64,000 bases of DNA from Variovorax sp. J2L1-78 (GCF_030317205.1 NZ_JASZYB010000001.1:2480001-2544000), one strand, 5' to 3'. Counted from the stretch's first letter, positions 36,264 to 45,998 are shown. The notes: generated by a model not told the origin, from the letters alone. Numbers and translations are program-made.

Positions 36264-36280
36264 CGCGCTACCGCCGGTAG
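36264..36280 (+). terminator. Hairpin after ugpQ, probable weak terminator
   Basis: CGCTACC (36264-36270) and GGTAGCG (36274-36280) form a perfect 7-base-pair stem with a 3-base loop, 8 bases after the ugpQ stop. Only TTCTGT follows, so intrinsic termination would be weak. Confidence 0.5.
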
Positions 36281-36303
36281 CGTTCTGTCACCGGCCGGGC
36301 TTC

Positions 36304-36309
36304 CATAAT
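36304..36309 (+). promoter_or_regulatory. Candidate -10 element for the mechanosensitive channel gene
   Basis: CATAAT lies only 7 bases before the ATG at 36317, so a transcript from it would have almost no 5' leader. The -35 position (TTCTGT, 36281-36286, 17-base spacer) is poor. Confidence 0.4.
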
Positions 36310-36316
36310 CGGCCCG

Positions 36317-38800
36317 ATGACATTCTTTCCACGCTGGCTCGCGGCCGGGCTTCTGGCAGCGCTGCTCGCCGCGTCCGGCCCCGCCTGGGCGCAATCGACG
36401 ACGGCCGCCGCGACACCGGCTGCGGACAGCAGCGCCCCCCTCGACCCCGAAGTGACCGTGCCCGCGCTGCGGGCGCGGCTGGACAAGATTCCCGAGACGG
36501 TCGAGCGCAACGAGGACATCACCGCCTTCGTCACCGAGACGCAGGACATCGTCACCCTCGCCCAGCGCTTCGTGGCCTCGCGTTCGGGCCCGCTGGCCGA
36601 CCTCAACGCCCGCCTCGGCGAGCTGGGCACGGCACCGCCCAAGGGCACCGCCGAAGACCCGGACATCACCCGCCAGCGCACCGCGCTGGAGAAGGAGCGC
36701 AACGCGCTCGATGCGGACATCCGCCTCGCGCGGCTGGTGTCGGTCGACGCCCAGCAGCGCGCCAGCGACCTGCGGTCGCAGCGGCGCGCCCTGTTCGAGG
36801 CACGCCTGCTCGAGCGCTCGCACTCGCCGTTGAGCGGCGCCTTCTGGCGCAGCATCGCCGCCGCCTGGCCGGCCGACAGCGACCGGCTGAAGTCGTTCGC
36901 CACCGAAGTGCGCACCGGCGCCTCGACCGCGCTGCGCGGCGAGCATGGCGGCATGGTCGTCGCGGTCCTCGTCGGCGCGCTGCTGCTGGCCTTCGTCGGC
37001 ACCTGGGCCGCCGAGCATGCCCTGACGCAGCTGGCGTCACGGGTCTTTCCGAAGGGCCGCCTGCGGCGTTCGCTGCTGGCACTCAGCACGGTGGTGATGA
37101 CGGTGTTCGTCGTCGGGCTGGCGGCGCAGTGGGCCTGGCAGTCGCTGCAGGACGCCGGCGACTGGGGACCGATGGCGCTGCGCCTGGGCGATGCCGTGGC
37201 CCGCTTCGCCCTCTTCGTGGGTTTCGTGATCGGGCTCGGACGGGCCCTGCTGGCACAGCGCCGGCCGTCCTGGCGGCTGCCGCCCATGGCCGACGGCATG
37301 GCCGCGCGCATGGCCTTCTTCCCGTGGCTGATCGCCGGCGTCGGGACGCTGAGCTGGCTCACCACGCAGGTCAACACGATCATGGATGCGAGCCTCGCCG
37401 CCACCGTGCTCACGCATGCGGCGAGCGCGCTGACGCTGACCGCGCTCACGGCGATCATGGTGATGCGACTGCGACTGCCCGAGGCCGATCTCGGCACCGC
37501 CGACACCGGCAAGCCGGCCGACGCCAAGCGTACGGAATCACCGGCCGATGCGGCCGAGCCCCTGCCGGAGCGCCCGCTCTGGGTCGGCCTGCTGACCGGC
37601 GGCGTCGCGGCCGTGCTGATCGCGATCTGCGTGCTGGTGGCCATCGGCTACGTGTCGCTGGCCAGCTTCATCGCCAGCCAGCTGGTCTGGACCGGCGTGG
37701 TGGCGGCCGCGGCGTACCTGTTGTTCAAGTTCTTCGATGACCTGGCGATGGCGCTGCTGTCCTCGCGCAGCAACGTGGGGCAGCGGCTGCAGAAAAGCCT
37801 GAACGTGGCACCGACGACCCTCGACCAGGCGGCGGTGGTGCTGTCGGGCGTGCTCCGCGTCACGCTCTTCTTCTACCTGGTCATCGCGCTGCTGGCGCCG
37901 CTGGGCACCACGCCCGACGAGCTGTTCCAGCGCAGCGGCCAGGTCGGCGCCAGCCTCAAGGTCGGGCAGTTCGAGCTGGTACCGGGGGCGCTGCTGGGTG
38001 CGCTCGGCGTGCTGGTGATCGGCTTCATCGCGCTGCGGCTCTTCAAGCGCTGGCTCGACAACAGCTACCTGCCGAGCACGACGCTCGAGCCGGGCATGCG
38101 CAGTTCGCTCACCACGCTGCTGGGCTACGTCGGCGGCATCCTGGTGATCGCCTCGGCGCTGTCGGCGCTGGGCATCGGCGTCGAACGCATCGCGTGGGTG
38201 GCCAGTGCCTTGTCGGTGGGCATCGGCTTCGGCCTGCAGGCGATCGTGCAGAACTTCATCTCCGGCCTGATCCTGCTGGCGGAACGGCCGGTGAAGGTGG
38301 GCGACTGGGTGGTGCTCGGCACCGCCGAGGGCGACGTGCGGCGCATCAACGTGCGCGCCACCGAGATCCAGCTGGGCGACCGCTCGACCCTGATCGTGCC
38401 CAACTCGGAATTCATCACGAAGACCGTACGCAACATGACACTGGCCAACGCCGAGGGCCGCGTGCTGATCCGCCTGCCGATGCCGCTGACCACCGACGCC
38501 AACCGGGCGCGCGAGGTGCTGCTGGCCGCCTGCAGTGCGCACGACGGCATCCTGCCGACGCCAGCGCCGTCGGTGATGCTCGACGGCATCGAGAACGGCT
38601 TCCTGATCTTCCAGGTGATCGCGTACGTGCAAAGCCCGCGGCTGGCCGGCGGCGTGCGCAGCGACCTGCTCTTCAGCATGCTCGACGGGCTGAAGCAGGC
38701 CGACCTGCCGCTGGTCGCCTACGCGGCGCCGCCAGCGCCGCAACCGACCGTTCCGGGCGAGCCGCCGCCGGTCACGGCCGCCCTACCGCCCGCCGCCTAG
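36317..38800 (+). CDS. DUF3772 mechanosensitive ion channel (MscS superfamily)
   Basis: An 827-residue protein. A signal peptide (1-26, ending AWA) leads into a periplasmic DUF3772 region (about 50-190) with a coiled stretch, then roughly ten membrane helices, and a C-terminal MscS domain: the pore helix region LSVGIGFGLQAIVQNFISG, LLAERPVKVGDWV, GDRSTLIVPNSEFITK. Large MscS-like channels of this kind open on osmotic downshock. No ribosome site precedes the ATG. The last codons overlap the stop of a small membrane-protein gene on the other strand. Confidence 0.9.
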   Translation: MTFFPRWLAAGLLAALLAASGPAWAQSTTAAATPAADSSAPLDPEVTVPALRARLDKIPETVERNEDITAFVTETQDIVTLAQRFVASRSGPLADLNARLGELGTAPPKGTAEDPDITRQRTALEKERNALDADIRLARLVSVDAQQRASDLRSQRRALFEARLLERSHSPLSGAFWRSIAAAWPADSDRLKSFATEVRTGASTALRGEHGGMVVAVLVGALLLAFVGTWAAEHALTQLASRVFPKGRLRRSLLALSTVVMTVFVVGLAAQWAWQSLQDAGDWGPMALRLGDAVARFALFVGFVIGLGRALLAQRRPSWRLPPMADGMAARMAFFPWLIAGVGTLSWLTTQVNTIMDASLAATVLTHAASALTLTALTAIMVMRLRLPEADLGTADTGKPADAKRTESPADAAEPLPERPLWVGLLTGGVAAVLIAICVLVAIGYVSLASFIASQLVWTGVVAAAAYLLFKFFDDLAMALLSSRSNVGQRLQKSLNVAPTTLDQAAVVLSGVLRVTLFFYLVIALLAPLGTTPDELFQRSGQVGASLKVGQFELVPGALLGALGVLVIGFIALRLFKRWLDNSYLPSTTLEPGMRSSLTTLLGYVGGILVIASALSALGIGVERIAWVASALSVGIGFGLQAIVQNFISGLILLAERPVKVGDWVVLGTAEGDVRRINVRATEIQLGDRSTLIVPNSEFITKTVRNMTLANAEGRVLIRLPMPLTTDANRAREVLLAACSAHDGILPTPAPSVMLDGIENGFLIFQVIAYVQSPRLAGGVRSDLLFSMLDGLKQADLPLVAYAAPPAPQPTVPGEPPPVTAALPPAA

Positions 38801-39075
38801 CGTCGATAGCCGCCCGCCAGAAACCACTGGACGGTGCCGCACACCACCACCAGTGCGGCGTAGGTGGCCATCTTCCCGTCGCGGCCGAAGTACCCGAGGC
38901 CGATGGCCAGCACGGCGACGCCGGCGATGAAATTGACGGCGAGTTGCGCCCAGAAGCCGGGCGATCCGGCCTGCCGGCGCAGCAGCCATCGCGCCGCCAG
39001 CACCAGGATCAGCGCCATGAAAAAGGCGGGCGCGACGAAGTTCAGCAGGTGGTCGATCAGGGCAAGGGGCGGCAT
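38797..39075 (-). CDS. Hypothetical small membrane protein
   Basis: A 92-residue protein starting at MPPLALIDHLLNF with three predicted membrane helices (about 8-30, 42-62, 68-85) and a short basic end (GGYRR). I do not recognise a family, although similar small proteins are often beside hemA in related genomes. It is divergent from hemA and overlaps the mechanosensitive channel stop by 4 bases. The open frame extends upstream through the hemA promoter region and is not credible there. Confidence 0.65.
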   Translation of the reverse strand: MPPLALIDHLLNFVAPAFFMALILVLAARWLLRRQAGSPGFWAQLAVNFIAGVAVLAIGLGYFGRDGKMATYAALVVVCGTVQWFLAGGYRR

Positions 39076-39155
39076 GTGGGACAGTGAAACGGGCCATGCC
39101 GCAGCGGCGGGGCGGGACTTGCGCGGCGTCAAACGGCGTGGCGCTCCACAAATTT

Positions 39156-39161
39156 TATAAT
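39156..39161 (+). promoter_or_regulatory. Consensus -10 of hemA, apparently leaderless
   Basis: TATAAT lies 8 bases before the hemA ATG at 39170. Initiation 6-8 bases downstream would begin at or within 3 bases of the start codon, and there is no ribosome site. No strong -35 is visible. The opposite strand reads TATAAA here, which could serve the small membrane-protein gene. Confidence 0.55.
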
Positions 39162-39169
39162 CGCGGTCT

Positions 39170-40456
39170 ATGTCAGTCTGGGCCCTCGGGTTGAACCACA
39201 CGACCGCGCCGCTCGACCTGCGCGGTCGTTTCGCGTTCGCGCTCGACCAGATCGCCCCCACGCTGCAGAGCCTGCGCACCTCTTTCGCCTCTGGCCGGCA
39301 CCCGGCCGTCGAGGCGGCGATCATCTCCACCTGCAACCGCACCGAGATCTACTGCGCCGCCGACCATGCCGCCGCGCTGGACCACACGGTCGGCTGGCTG
39401 GCCGAAAGCGGCGGCGTCGCCCCGGCCCTGCTGCGCTCGCACGCCTACACCCTGCACGACGACGCCGTGGCGCGCCATGCCTTCCGGGTGGCCAGCGGGC
39501 TCGATTCCATGGTGCTGGGCGAGGCCCAGATCCTCGGCCAGATGAAGGACGCCGTGCGCGCCGCCGAGAGCGCCGGCGCGCTGGGCAGCACGCTCAACCA
39601 GCTGTTCCAGCGCTCCTTCGCGGTCGCCAAGGAAGTGCGCACCGCCACTGAGATCGGCGCGCATTCGATCAGCATGGCCGCCGCCGCGGTGCGCCTGGCG
39701 GGCCAGCTGTTCGAGGACATCAAGGAAACGCGCGTGCTCTTCGTGGGCGCGGGCGAGATGATCGACCTGGCCGCGACGCACTTCGCCGCCAAGGAGCCGA
39801 AGTCCATCACCATCGCCAACCGCACGCTCGAGCGCGGCGAAAAGCTGGCCACCCGCTTCGGCGGCACCGCCATGCGGCTGGCCGACCTGCCCGCGCGGCT
39901 GGCCGACTTCGACATCGTGGTGAGCTGCACCGCCAGCACACTGCCGCTGATCGGCCTGGGAGCGGTCGAGCGGGCGCTCAAGCAGCGCAAGCACCGCCCG
40001 ATGTTCATGGTCGACCTGGCCGTGCCGCGCGACATCGAGCCCGAGGTGAAGGCGCTGGAAGACGTGTACCTCTACACCGTCGACGACCTCGCCCAGGTCG
40101 TGCAACAGGGCCAAGCCAACCGCCAGGCCGCCGTGGCGCAGGCCGAGGTCATCATCGACGCCGGCGTGCAGAACTTCATGCACTGGCTGGGCCAGCGCGG
40201 CACCGTGCCGCTGATCCAGCAGCTCAACGCGCAGACCGACGAATGGCGCGCGGCCGAACTGGCCCGGGCACGCAAGCTGCTGGCCAAGGGCGAATCGGTC
40301 GACGCGGTGCTCGAAGCCCTGTCGCGCGGCCTCACGCAGAAGATGCTGCACGGCGCGCTGGCCGAACTGCACGCCGGCGATGCCGCCGCGCGCGAGCAGA
40401 CGGCGCAGACCATCTCGCGCCTGTTCCTGCGCAGCGAACCGCGCAAAGAGCGTTAG
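39170..40456 (+). CDS. hemA: Glutamyl-tRNA reductase
   Basis: A 428-residue enzyme reducing glutamyl-tRNA to glutamate-1-semialdehyde, the first committed step of tetrapyrrole synthesis. The catalytic Cys55 is in [25 protein letters not shown], the NADPH domain [18 protein letters not shown] and [14 protein letters not shown] follow, then the C-terminal dimerisation helices. The ATG follows a TATAAT box closely (see promoter). prfA and prmC are downstream, so heme precursor and translation-termination genes may share a message, as in E. coli hemA-prfA-prmC. Confidence 0.97.
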   Translation: MSVWALGLNHTTAPLDLRGRFAFALDQIAPTLQSLRTSFASGRHPAVEAAIISTCNRTEIYCAADHAAALDHTVGWLAESGGVAPALLRSHAYTLHDDAVARHAFRVASGLDSMVLGEAQILGQMKDAVRAAESAGALGSTLNQLFQRSFAVAKEVRTATEIGAHSISMAAAAVRLAGQLFEDIKETRVLFVGAGEMIDLAATHFAAKEPKSITIANRTLERGEKLATRFGGTAMRLADLPARLADFDIVVSCTASTLPLIGLGAVERALKQRKHRPMFMVDLAVPRDIEPEVKALEDVYLYTVDDLAQVVQQGQANRQAAVAQAEVIIDAGVQNFMHWLGQRGTVPLIQQLNAQTDEWRAAELARARKLLAKGESVDAVLEALSRGLTQKMLHGALAELHAGDAAAREQTAQTISRLFLRSEPRKER

Positions 40457-40544
40457 CGACGCGGGTTCGCTGGGTGGCCCGCAGCGGCCGCCGCTCCCAG
40501 TCGCCCATGGCGACGCCCCACTCTTTCTTCTGGTCGTTCTCTCC

Positions 40545-41633
40545 GTGAAACCCTTCCTGCGCCACCAACTCGAGCGCTATGCGCAACGCCTCGGCGAGCT
40601 GGACTTCCTGCTCTCGCGCGAGGACATCATGTCCGACATGGCGCAGTACCGCGTCATCTCGCGCGAGCATGCCGAGGTCACGCAAATAGCAGGGCGCTAC
40701 ACGCGCTACCAGCAGCGCGAGGCCGACCTGGCCGGTGCGCGCGAGATGCTCGACGACCCGGACATGGCCGAGATGGCGCGCGAAGAGATCACCGGCGCCG
40801 AGGAGGAGTTGCGGAAGCTGGAGGACGAGCTGCAGCGCCTGCTGCTGCCCAAGGACCCGGACGACGCGCGCAACGCCTTCCTGGAAATCCGCGCCGGCAC
40901 GGGCGGCGACGAATCCGCCCTGTTCGCGGGCGACCTGCTGCGCATGTACACGCGCTATTTCGAGCGTGCCGGCTGGCGCTGCGAAGTGGTGAGCGAAAGC
41001 GAGAGCGAGCTCGGCGGCTACAAGGAAGTCGTGGTCCGCGTGGTCGGCGACGACGTGTTCGGCCAGCTGCGCTTCGAATCCGGCGGCCACCGCGTGCAAC
41101 GCGTGCCGGCCACCGAGACGCAGGGCCGCATCCACACCAGCGCCTGCACGGTGGCGGTGCTGGCCGAGCCCGACGAGACGGTGGCGGTGCAGATCAACCC
41201 GGCCGACCTGCGCATCGACACCTACCGCGCCAGCGGCGCTGGCGGCCAGCACATCAACAAGACCGACTCGGCGGTGCGCATCACGCACATCCCGACCGGC
41301 ATCGTGGCCGAGTGCCAGGACGACCGCAGCCAGCACCGCAACAAGGCCAAGGCGCTGCAGGTGCTGTCGGCGCGCATCCAGGAAAAGGACCGCAGCGAGC
41401 GCGCCGCCAAGGACGCCGCACTGCGCAAGGGCCTGGTCGGCAGCGGTGACCGCAGCGACCGCATCCGCACCTACAACTTCCCGCAGGGCCGGCTCACCGA
41501 CCACCGCATCAACCTCACGCTCTACAAGCTGCAGTCGATCATGGAAGGCGACCTGGGCGACGTGCTGGCCGCCCTGCAGGCCGCGCGCGAGGCCGAGCAG
41601 CTGGCCGAGCTGGAATCGAGCCTGCCGGCATGA
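40545..41633 (+). CDS. prfA: Peptide chain release factor 1
   Basis: A 362-residue class I release factor reading UAA and UAG. The stop-recognition tripeptide is PAT in [10 protein letters not shown] and the catalytic GGQ is at 233-235 ([15 protein letters not shown]), the same position as in E. coli RF1. I start at the GTG at 40545 ([13 protein letters not shown]), where similarity begins; the frame is open upstream without conserved sequence and no ribosome site is visible. It overlaps prmC by 4 bases. Confidence 0.96.
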   Translation: MKPFLRHQLERYAQRLGELDFLLSREDIMSDMAQYRVISREHAEVTQIAGRYTRYQQREADLAGAREMLDDPDMAEMAREEITGAEEELRKLEDELQRLLLPKDPDDARNAFLEIRAGTGGDESALFAGDLLRMYTRYFERAGWRCEVVSESESELGGYKEVVVRVVGDDVFGQLRFESGGHRVQRVPATETQGRIHTSACTVAVLAEPDETVAVQINPADLRIDTYRASGAGGQHINKTDSAVRITHIPTGIVAECQDDRSQHRNKAKALQVLSARIQEKDRSERAAKDAALRKGLVGSGDRSDRIRTYNFPQGRLTDHRINLTLYKLQSIMEGDLGDVLAALQAAREAEQLAELESSLPA

Positions 41634-42469
41634 CCACGGCACCGGACACGGTCGCCCAAGCCTTGCGCGCAGTCGCCGCGCTCGGCCTCGAACGCCTCGA
41701 CGCCCAGTTGCTGCTGCTGCACACGCTCGGCCGGCCGGTGCACGAGCGCGCCTGGCTGCTGGCCCATGACGGCGACGGGCTGCCGTCCGACGCCTGGCCG
41801 GCGCTGGCCGCCCTGTGCACGCGCCGCCTGGCCGGCGAGCCGGTAGCCTACCTGATCGGCGAAAAGGAATTCCACGGGCTGCCGCTGCAGGTCGACGCCC
41901 GGGTGCTGGTGCCCCGGCCCGACACCGAGACCCTGGTCGACTGGGCGCTGGACGTGCTGCAGGGGCGTGACCGCCCGACGGCGCTCGACCTGGGCACCGG
42001 CAGCGGCGCGATCGCCCTGGCGCTACAACATGCGCGGCCCGATGCCGTGGTCGACGCGGTCGATGCCAGTGCCGATGCGCTGGCCGTGGCGCGCGAGAAC
42101 GCGCGGCGGCTGGGCCTGGCGGTGCGCTTCGCCCAGGCCGACTGGCTGGCAGGCGCCGCGTCGGGCTACGACCTGATCGTCTCCAACCCGCCCTACATCG
42201 CTGCGGGCGACCCGCACCTGCCGGCGCTGGCGCACGAGCCCGTATCGGCGCTGGTCTCGGGCGCCGACGGCCTCGACGACATCCGCCGCATCGTCGCCGA
42301 CGCACCGGCCCACCTCGCGCCCGGCGGTTGGCTGCTGCTGGAGCACGGCCACGACCAGGCGGCCGCGGTGCGCGCGCTGCTGGCCGCCGCCAGCTTCGAG
42401 GCCGTGCAGTCGCGCGCCGACCTGGCCGGCATCGAACGCTGCTCCGGCGCCCGGCGCGCCGGGGCTTGA
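41630..42469 (+). CDS. prmC: Release factor glutamine methyltransferase
   Basis: A 279-residue SAM enzyme that methylates the Gln of the GGQ motif in release factors, including the product of the overlapping upstream gene. An N-terminal helical substrate domain (1-75) precedes [27 protein letters not shown], the SAM loop [12 protein letters not shown] and the catalytic NPPY ([11 protein letters not shown]). The ATG overlaps the prfA stop (ATGA). Confidence 0.96.
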   Translation: MTTAPDTVAQALRAVAALGLERLDAQLLLLHTLGRPVHERAWLLAHDGDGLPSDAWPALAALCTRRLAGEPVAYLIGEKEFHGLPLQVDARVLVPRPDTETLVDWALDVLQGRDRPTALDLGTGSGAIALALQHARPDAVVDAVDASADALAVARENARRLGLAVRFAQADWLAGAASGYDLIVSNPPYIAAGDPHLPALAHEPVSALVSGADGLDDIRRIVADAPAHLAPGGWLLLEHGHDQAAAVRALLAAASFEAVQSRADLAGIERCSGARRAGA

Positions 42470-42536
42470 CCCCACCGGCGGCGGACAAACCGCCGCAGTG
42501 AAATAATCCCCTCAGCCCATTCCAGGAGTCCCCACC

Positions 42537-42860
42537 ATGCCCGACGCTCAGCAACGCATCGACGACCTCGTCAAGACCAACGACATCGTGCTCTTCATGA
42601 AGGGCAACGCCAGCTTTCCGATGTGCGGCTTCTCCGGCCGCGCGATCCAGATCCTCAAGGCGGTCGGCGTCGACACCAAGGCGCTCAAGACCGTCAACGT
42701 GCTGGACGACCAGGAGATCCGCCAGGGCATCAAGGAATACAGCAACTGGCCAACCATCCCGCAGCTCTACGTGAAGGGCGAGTTCGTCGGCGGCTCGGAC
42801 ATCATGATGGAGATGTACGAGTCCGGCGAGCTGCAGCAGGTGATCAACGCCTCCGTCTGA
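42537..42860 (+). CDS. grxD: Monothiol glutaredoxin Grx4 type
   Basis: A 107-residue monothiol glutaredoxin. The CGFS active site starts at Cys30 (MCGFSGRA), with WPTIPQLYVKGEFVGG and SDIMMEMYESGEL as glutathione/Fe-S cluster-binding segments. Such proteins carry and transfer 2Fe-2S clusters, often with BolA. CAGGAG lies 9 bases before the ATG. A GC hairpin (42478-42496) separates it from prmC. Confidence 0.95.
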   Translation: MPDAQQRIDDLVKTNDIVLFMKGNASFPMCGFSGRAIQILKAVGVDTKALKTVNVLDDQEIRQGIKEYSNWPTIPQLYVKGEFVGGSDIMMEMYESGELQQVINASV

Positions 42861-42966
42861 CACGCCGCGCAGTTGTCGCGAACACGGGAAAGCGCGAAAA
42901 CATCCACATCCGAAGGTGTCCGGCACGGCTTATGCTGTGCTTGACTGTCCGCAATCGGAGGTGTTC

Positions 42967-43977
42967 ATGGATTCCCGCTCGTCCCACGACCTGGTCCCTG
43001 CTTCGTCGTCGTCCACGTTCCAGCTGCCCGTGGCGCAGTTGCGCAGCGTGTTCCAGCCGCACGACGTCGAACGCAAGCTCGCCAAGCTCCCCGACCGCGA
43101 TCACGAGCACCTGCGCACCACCTACGAGCGCATGCTCGAACGCGGCCCCGACCGCTTCCAGGTCAAGCCCAGCGGCGTGCCGGACATGGCATCGCTGTAC
43201 GCCCAGCTCCCCAATTTCACCGAGGTGCTCGATGACGTGCGCCGCCACGTCGCCCTGGCGCAGGACAGCCGTGACGGCCTCGAAGTGACGCCCATCCTGC
43301 TGCTCGGCCCGCCGGGCATCGGCAAGACCCATTTCGCCAAGAAGCTGGCCGACCTGCTGGGCACCGGCATGTCGCTGGTGCCGATGAGTTCGATGACGGC
43401 CGGCTGGCTGCTCTCGGGCGCGTCCTCGCAATGGAAAGGGTCCAAGCCGGGCAAGGTCTTCGAGGCGCTGGTCGACGGCCAATACGCCAACCCGGTGATG
43501 GTGATCGACGAGATCGACAAGGCCGGCACCGACGCGCAGTACGACCCGCTCGGCGCGCTCTACGGCCTGCTGGAGCACGACACCGCGCATGCCTTCGTCG
43601 ACGAATTCGCCGAGGTGCCGATCGACGCCAGCCAGGTCATCTGGATCACCACCGCCAACGACGCGCGCGGCATCCCGGAACCCATCCTCAACCGGATGAA
43701 CGTGTTCGAGGTCGAGGCGCCGTCGCACGAGGCGGCGCGGCAGATCGCGCGACAGCTCTATGCGTCGATCCGCGCCGACCACGACTGGGGCCGCCTCGTG
43801 TCGCCCGAGCCGAGCGACGATGTGCTCGATCACCTGGCCACCGTGGCGCCGCGCGAGATGCGCCGCGCGCTCATGACCGGCTTCGGCAATGCGCGCCTAG
43901 CGCACCGCGAGGAGGTGCAGGTGGACGACCTGCCGCGCGGCGCAGCCGGCCGCAGCCGCATCGGCTTCATGCAGTAA
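42967..43977 (+). CDS. Lon-like AAA+ ATPase without protease domain
   Basis: A 336-residue protein with a single AAA+ module: Walker A GPPGIGKT (Lys120), Walker B VMVIDEIDK (Asp181, Glu182), sensor I WITTAND and an arginine-finger-like ILNRMNVFEV. The ATPase segment resembles that of Lon, but there is no Lon peptidase domain and the N-terminal domain is short. It may be an unfoldase or remodeller with an unknown partner. GGAGG lies 5 bases before the ATG at 42967. It follows grxD by 106 bases and precedes a CNNM-type membrane protein. Confidence 0.82.
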   Translation: MDSRSSHDLVPASSSSTFQLPVAQLRSVFQPHDVERKLAKLPDRDHEHLRTTYERMLERGPDRFQVKPSGVPDMASLYAQLPNFTEVLDDVRRHVALAQDSRDGLEVTPILLLGPPGIGKTHFAKKLADLLGTGMSLVPMSSMTAGWLLSGASSQWKGSKPGKVFEALVDGQYANPVMVIDEIDKAGTDAQYDPLGALYGLLEHDTAHAFVDEFAEVPIDASQVIWITTANDARGIPEPILNRMNVFEVEAPSHEAARQIARQLYASIRADHDWGRLVSPEPSDDVLDHLATVAPREMRRALMTGFGNARLAHREEVQVDDLPRGAAGRSRIGFMQ

Positions 43978-44037
43978 GGGAAGGGTCGCGGCGGCAGGCG
44001 CCCGCCGTGGCACCATTGGCGGCCCTGCGACCGCCCC

Positions 44038-45366
44038 ATGACCCTGACCCAAAGCCTGCTCCTCATCGTCGCGCTCATCGCCCTGAGCGCCTTCTTCTCG
44101 CTGGCCGAAATCACGCTGGCCGCCTCGCGGCGCCTCCGGCTGCGCCAGATGGCCGACGAAGGCGACGTGCGGGCCGAGCGTGTCCTTCGGGTGCAGGAGC
44201 AGCCGGGGCACTACTTCACCGTGGTGCAGATTGGCCTGAACGCGGTCGCGATCCTCGGCGGCGTGGTCGGCGAAGGTTCGCTCAGCCCCTACTACGCGCG
44301 GCTGTTCGACCTGTGGTTCAGCCCCGACACGGCGCAGGCCGCAGCCTTCGCCGCGTCCTTCGTCACCATCATCGCGGTGTTCCTGGTGTTCGCCGACCTG
44401 TTCCCCAAGCGGCTGGGCATGAACAACCCCGAGCAGCTCGCGGTGCGCATGGTCGGCCCGATGCAGGTGCTGATCACCACCTTCATGCCGCTGGTGTGGC
44501 TCTTCACCCGCAGCACCGACCTGCTCTTCAAGCTGCTGGGCATGCCGGCGCACCGCGACGAGCAGATCACCTCGGCCGACATCCTCGCCATGACCGAGGC
44601 CGGCGCGCGGGCTGGCGTGCTGGCTGTGCGCGAGCAGCAGGTGATCGCCAACGTGTTCGAGCTCGACACCCGGCTGGTGAGCAGCGTGATGACCTCGCGC
44701 GACCGCATCGCCTGGTTCCAGAAGGACGACCCCGAATCCGTGCTGCGCGCGCGCATCGTCGCCGAGCCCTTCTCGGCCTACCCGGTGTGCGACGGCGACA
44801 TCGACCACGTGCTCGGCTACGTCGACGCCAAGGACATGTTCCAGCGTGTGCTCAGCGGCCAGCCCCTGGCGCTCGACCAGGGCGTGCCGCTGCACAAAGC
44901 GCTGGTGGTGCCCGACCGGCTGTCGCTCACCGAGGTGCTCGAGCAGTTCCGCCAGGCGCACGAGGACTTCGCGATCATCGTCAACGAGTACAGCCTGGTG
45001 GTCGGCGTGATCACGCTCAACGACGTGATGAGCACGGTGATGGGCGACCTGGTCGGCCCGCAGGACGAAGAGCAGCAGATCGTGCGCCGCGACGAGAACT
45101 CCTGGCTGATCGACGGCGTGACGCCGATCCAGGACGTGCAGCGCGCGCTCGACCTCGACGCGCCCCTGCCCCACGCGGACGAGTACGAGACGCTGGCCGG
45201 GTTCCTGATGGTGATGCTGCGCCGCGTGCCCAAGCGCACCGACAGCGTCAGCTGGGGCGGCTACACCTTCGAGGTGATGGATGTGGACAGCTACCGCATC
45301 GACCAGGTCATGGTGACCGACGTCGAGGGTGCGGCTCAGGCGGCGGCGCGGTCGCTGAAGGCGTAG
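44038..45366 (+). CDS. CNNM/CorC-type hemolysin-family membrane protein
   Basis: A 442-residue protein. The N-terminal DUF21/CNNM transmembrane domain (about 1-190) has AFFSLAEITLAASRRLRLRQ and FADLFPKRLG; a tandem CBS domain pair (about 215-340) contains VMTSRDRIAWF and VVGVITLNDVMSTVMG; a CorC_HlyC domain ends the protein (about 350-435; SWLIDGVTPIQDVQ, ETLAGFLM). Homologues are linked to Mg or other cation export and gluconeogenic growth; hemolysis is a historical label. Its last 31 bases overlap the 3' end of a lytic transglycosylase gene on the other strand. Confidence 0.9.
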   Translation: MTLTQSLLLIVALIALSAFFSLAEITLAASRRLRLRQMADEGDVRAERVLRVQEQPGHYFTVVQIGLNAVAILGGVVGEGSLSPYYARLFDLWFSPDTAQAAAFAASFVTIIAVFLVFADLFPKRLGMNNPEQLAVRMVGPMQVLITTFMPLVWLFTRSTDLLFKLLGMPAHRDEQITSADILAMTEAGARAGVLAVREQQVIANVFELDTRLVSSVMTSRDRIAWFQKDDPESVLRARIVAEPFSAYPVCDGDIDHVLGYVDAKDMFQRVLSGQPLALDQGVPLHKALVVPDRLSLTEVLEQFRQAHEDFAIIVNEYSLVVGVITLNDVMSTVMGDLVGPQDEEQQIVRRDENSWLIDGVTPIQDVQRALDLDAPLPHADEYETLAGFLMVMLRRVPKRTDSVSWGGYTFEVMDVDSYRIDQVMVTDVEGAAQAAARSLKA

Positions 45367-45998
45367 ATCCGCTGGTTGGCGAAGACGGCATCGGGGTACG
45401 GCGCGCGCCCCCGGCTGCCGTTGTAGCGGCCGAGCGTCATGAACAGGTCGCCGCGCTCGCGGTCGAGGTAGTGGCGCAGGATGACGCAGCCGAAGCGCAG
45501 GTTGGTCTGCATGCGGAACAGCGTGGCCGGGTCGCCGTCGCCGATCACGCGCGTCCAGAAGGGCATCACCTGCATGAGCCCGCGCGCGCCGGCGCTCGAC
45601 ACCGCGAACTTGCGGAAGTTGCTTTCGACCTGAATCAAGCCCAGCACCAGGCTGACCTCGAGCCCCGAACGCTTGCTCTCGTACCAGATGGTCTGGAGCA
45701 ATTCGATGCGCTCCTGCGCACCCGGGATCTTCTTCTTGAGCCGTTCGCTCATCGCACCCAGCCAGCGCAGGTAGGCCAGCCGCGCCTCGGTGTGGGCGAA
45801 TTCCGGCACCGGCGGCGCCTTGTTGTGGATGGCCGAACTCAGCGCATTGCGCACCGAGTCGATCAGCGGCTCCTCGATCTGCGCACCGGCCAGGGCGCGG
45901 CGTGGCAAGGCCAGCGTCAAGACGCCGGCCGTGGCACCGCCGATCAGCAGCCGGCGGGACAAGGGCGAGCCTCGGTCCGCCGCCGGCTTCATCGTCAT
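45336..45998 (-). CDS. Lytic transglycosylase, Tat-type signal
   Basis: A 220-residue murein hydrolase. The N terminus carries a twin-arginine signal ([19 protein letters not shown], cut near ALAGA). The SLT domain has the catalytic Glu in [16 protein letters not shown], then [13 protein letters not shown] and LGRYNGSRG. It cleaves the glycan backbone of peptidoglycan in the periplasm. The ATG at 45998 overlaps the proS stop (ATGA), so it is translated with proS. It is convergent with and overlaps the CNNM-type gene. Confidence 0.9.
   Translation of the reverse strand: MTMKPAADRGSPLSRRLLIGGATAGVLTLALPRRALAGAQIEEPLIDSVRNALSSAIHNKAPPVPEFAHTEARLAYLRWLGAMSERLKKKIPGAQERIELLQTIWYESKRSGLEVSLVLGLIQVESNFRKFAVSSAGARGLMQVMPFWTRVIGDGDPATLFRMQTNLRFGCVILRHYLDRERGDLFMTLGRYNGSRGRAPYPDAVFANQRIYAFSDRAAA

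Noticed and set aside
36276..36290. Pho box near the end of the ugp operon (CTGTCAC)
   Set aside because: Only one half-site is present; a Pho box needs two direct repeats about 11 bases apart.
42478..42496. GC hairpin after prmC as an intrinsic terminator
   Set aside because: A good 7-base-pair stem but no U tract; could be structure only.
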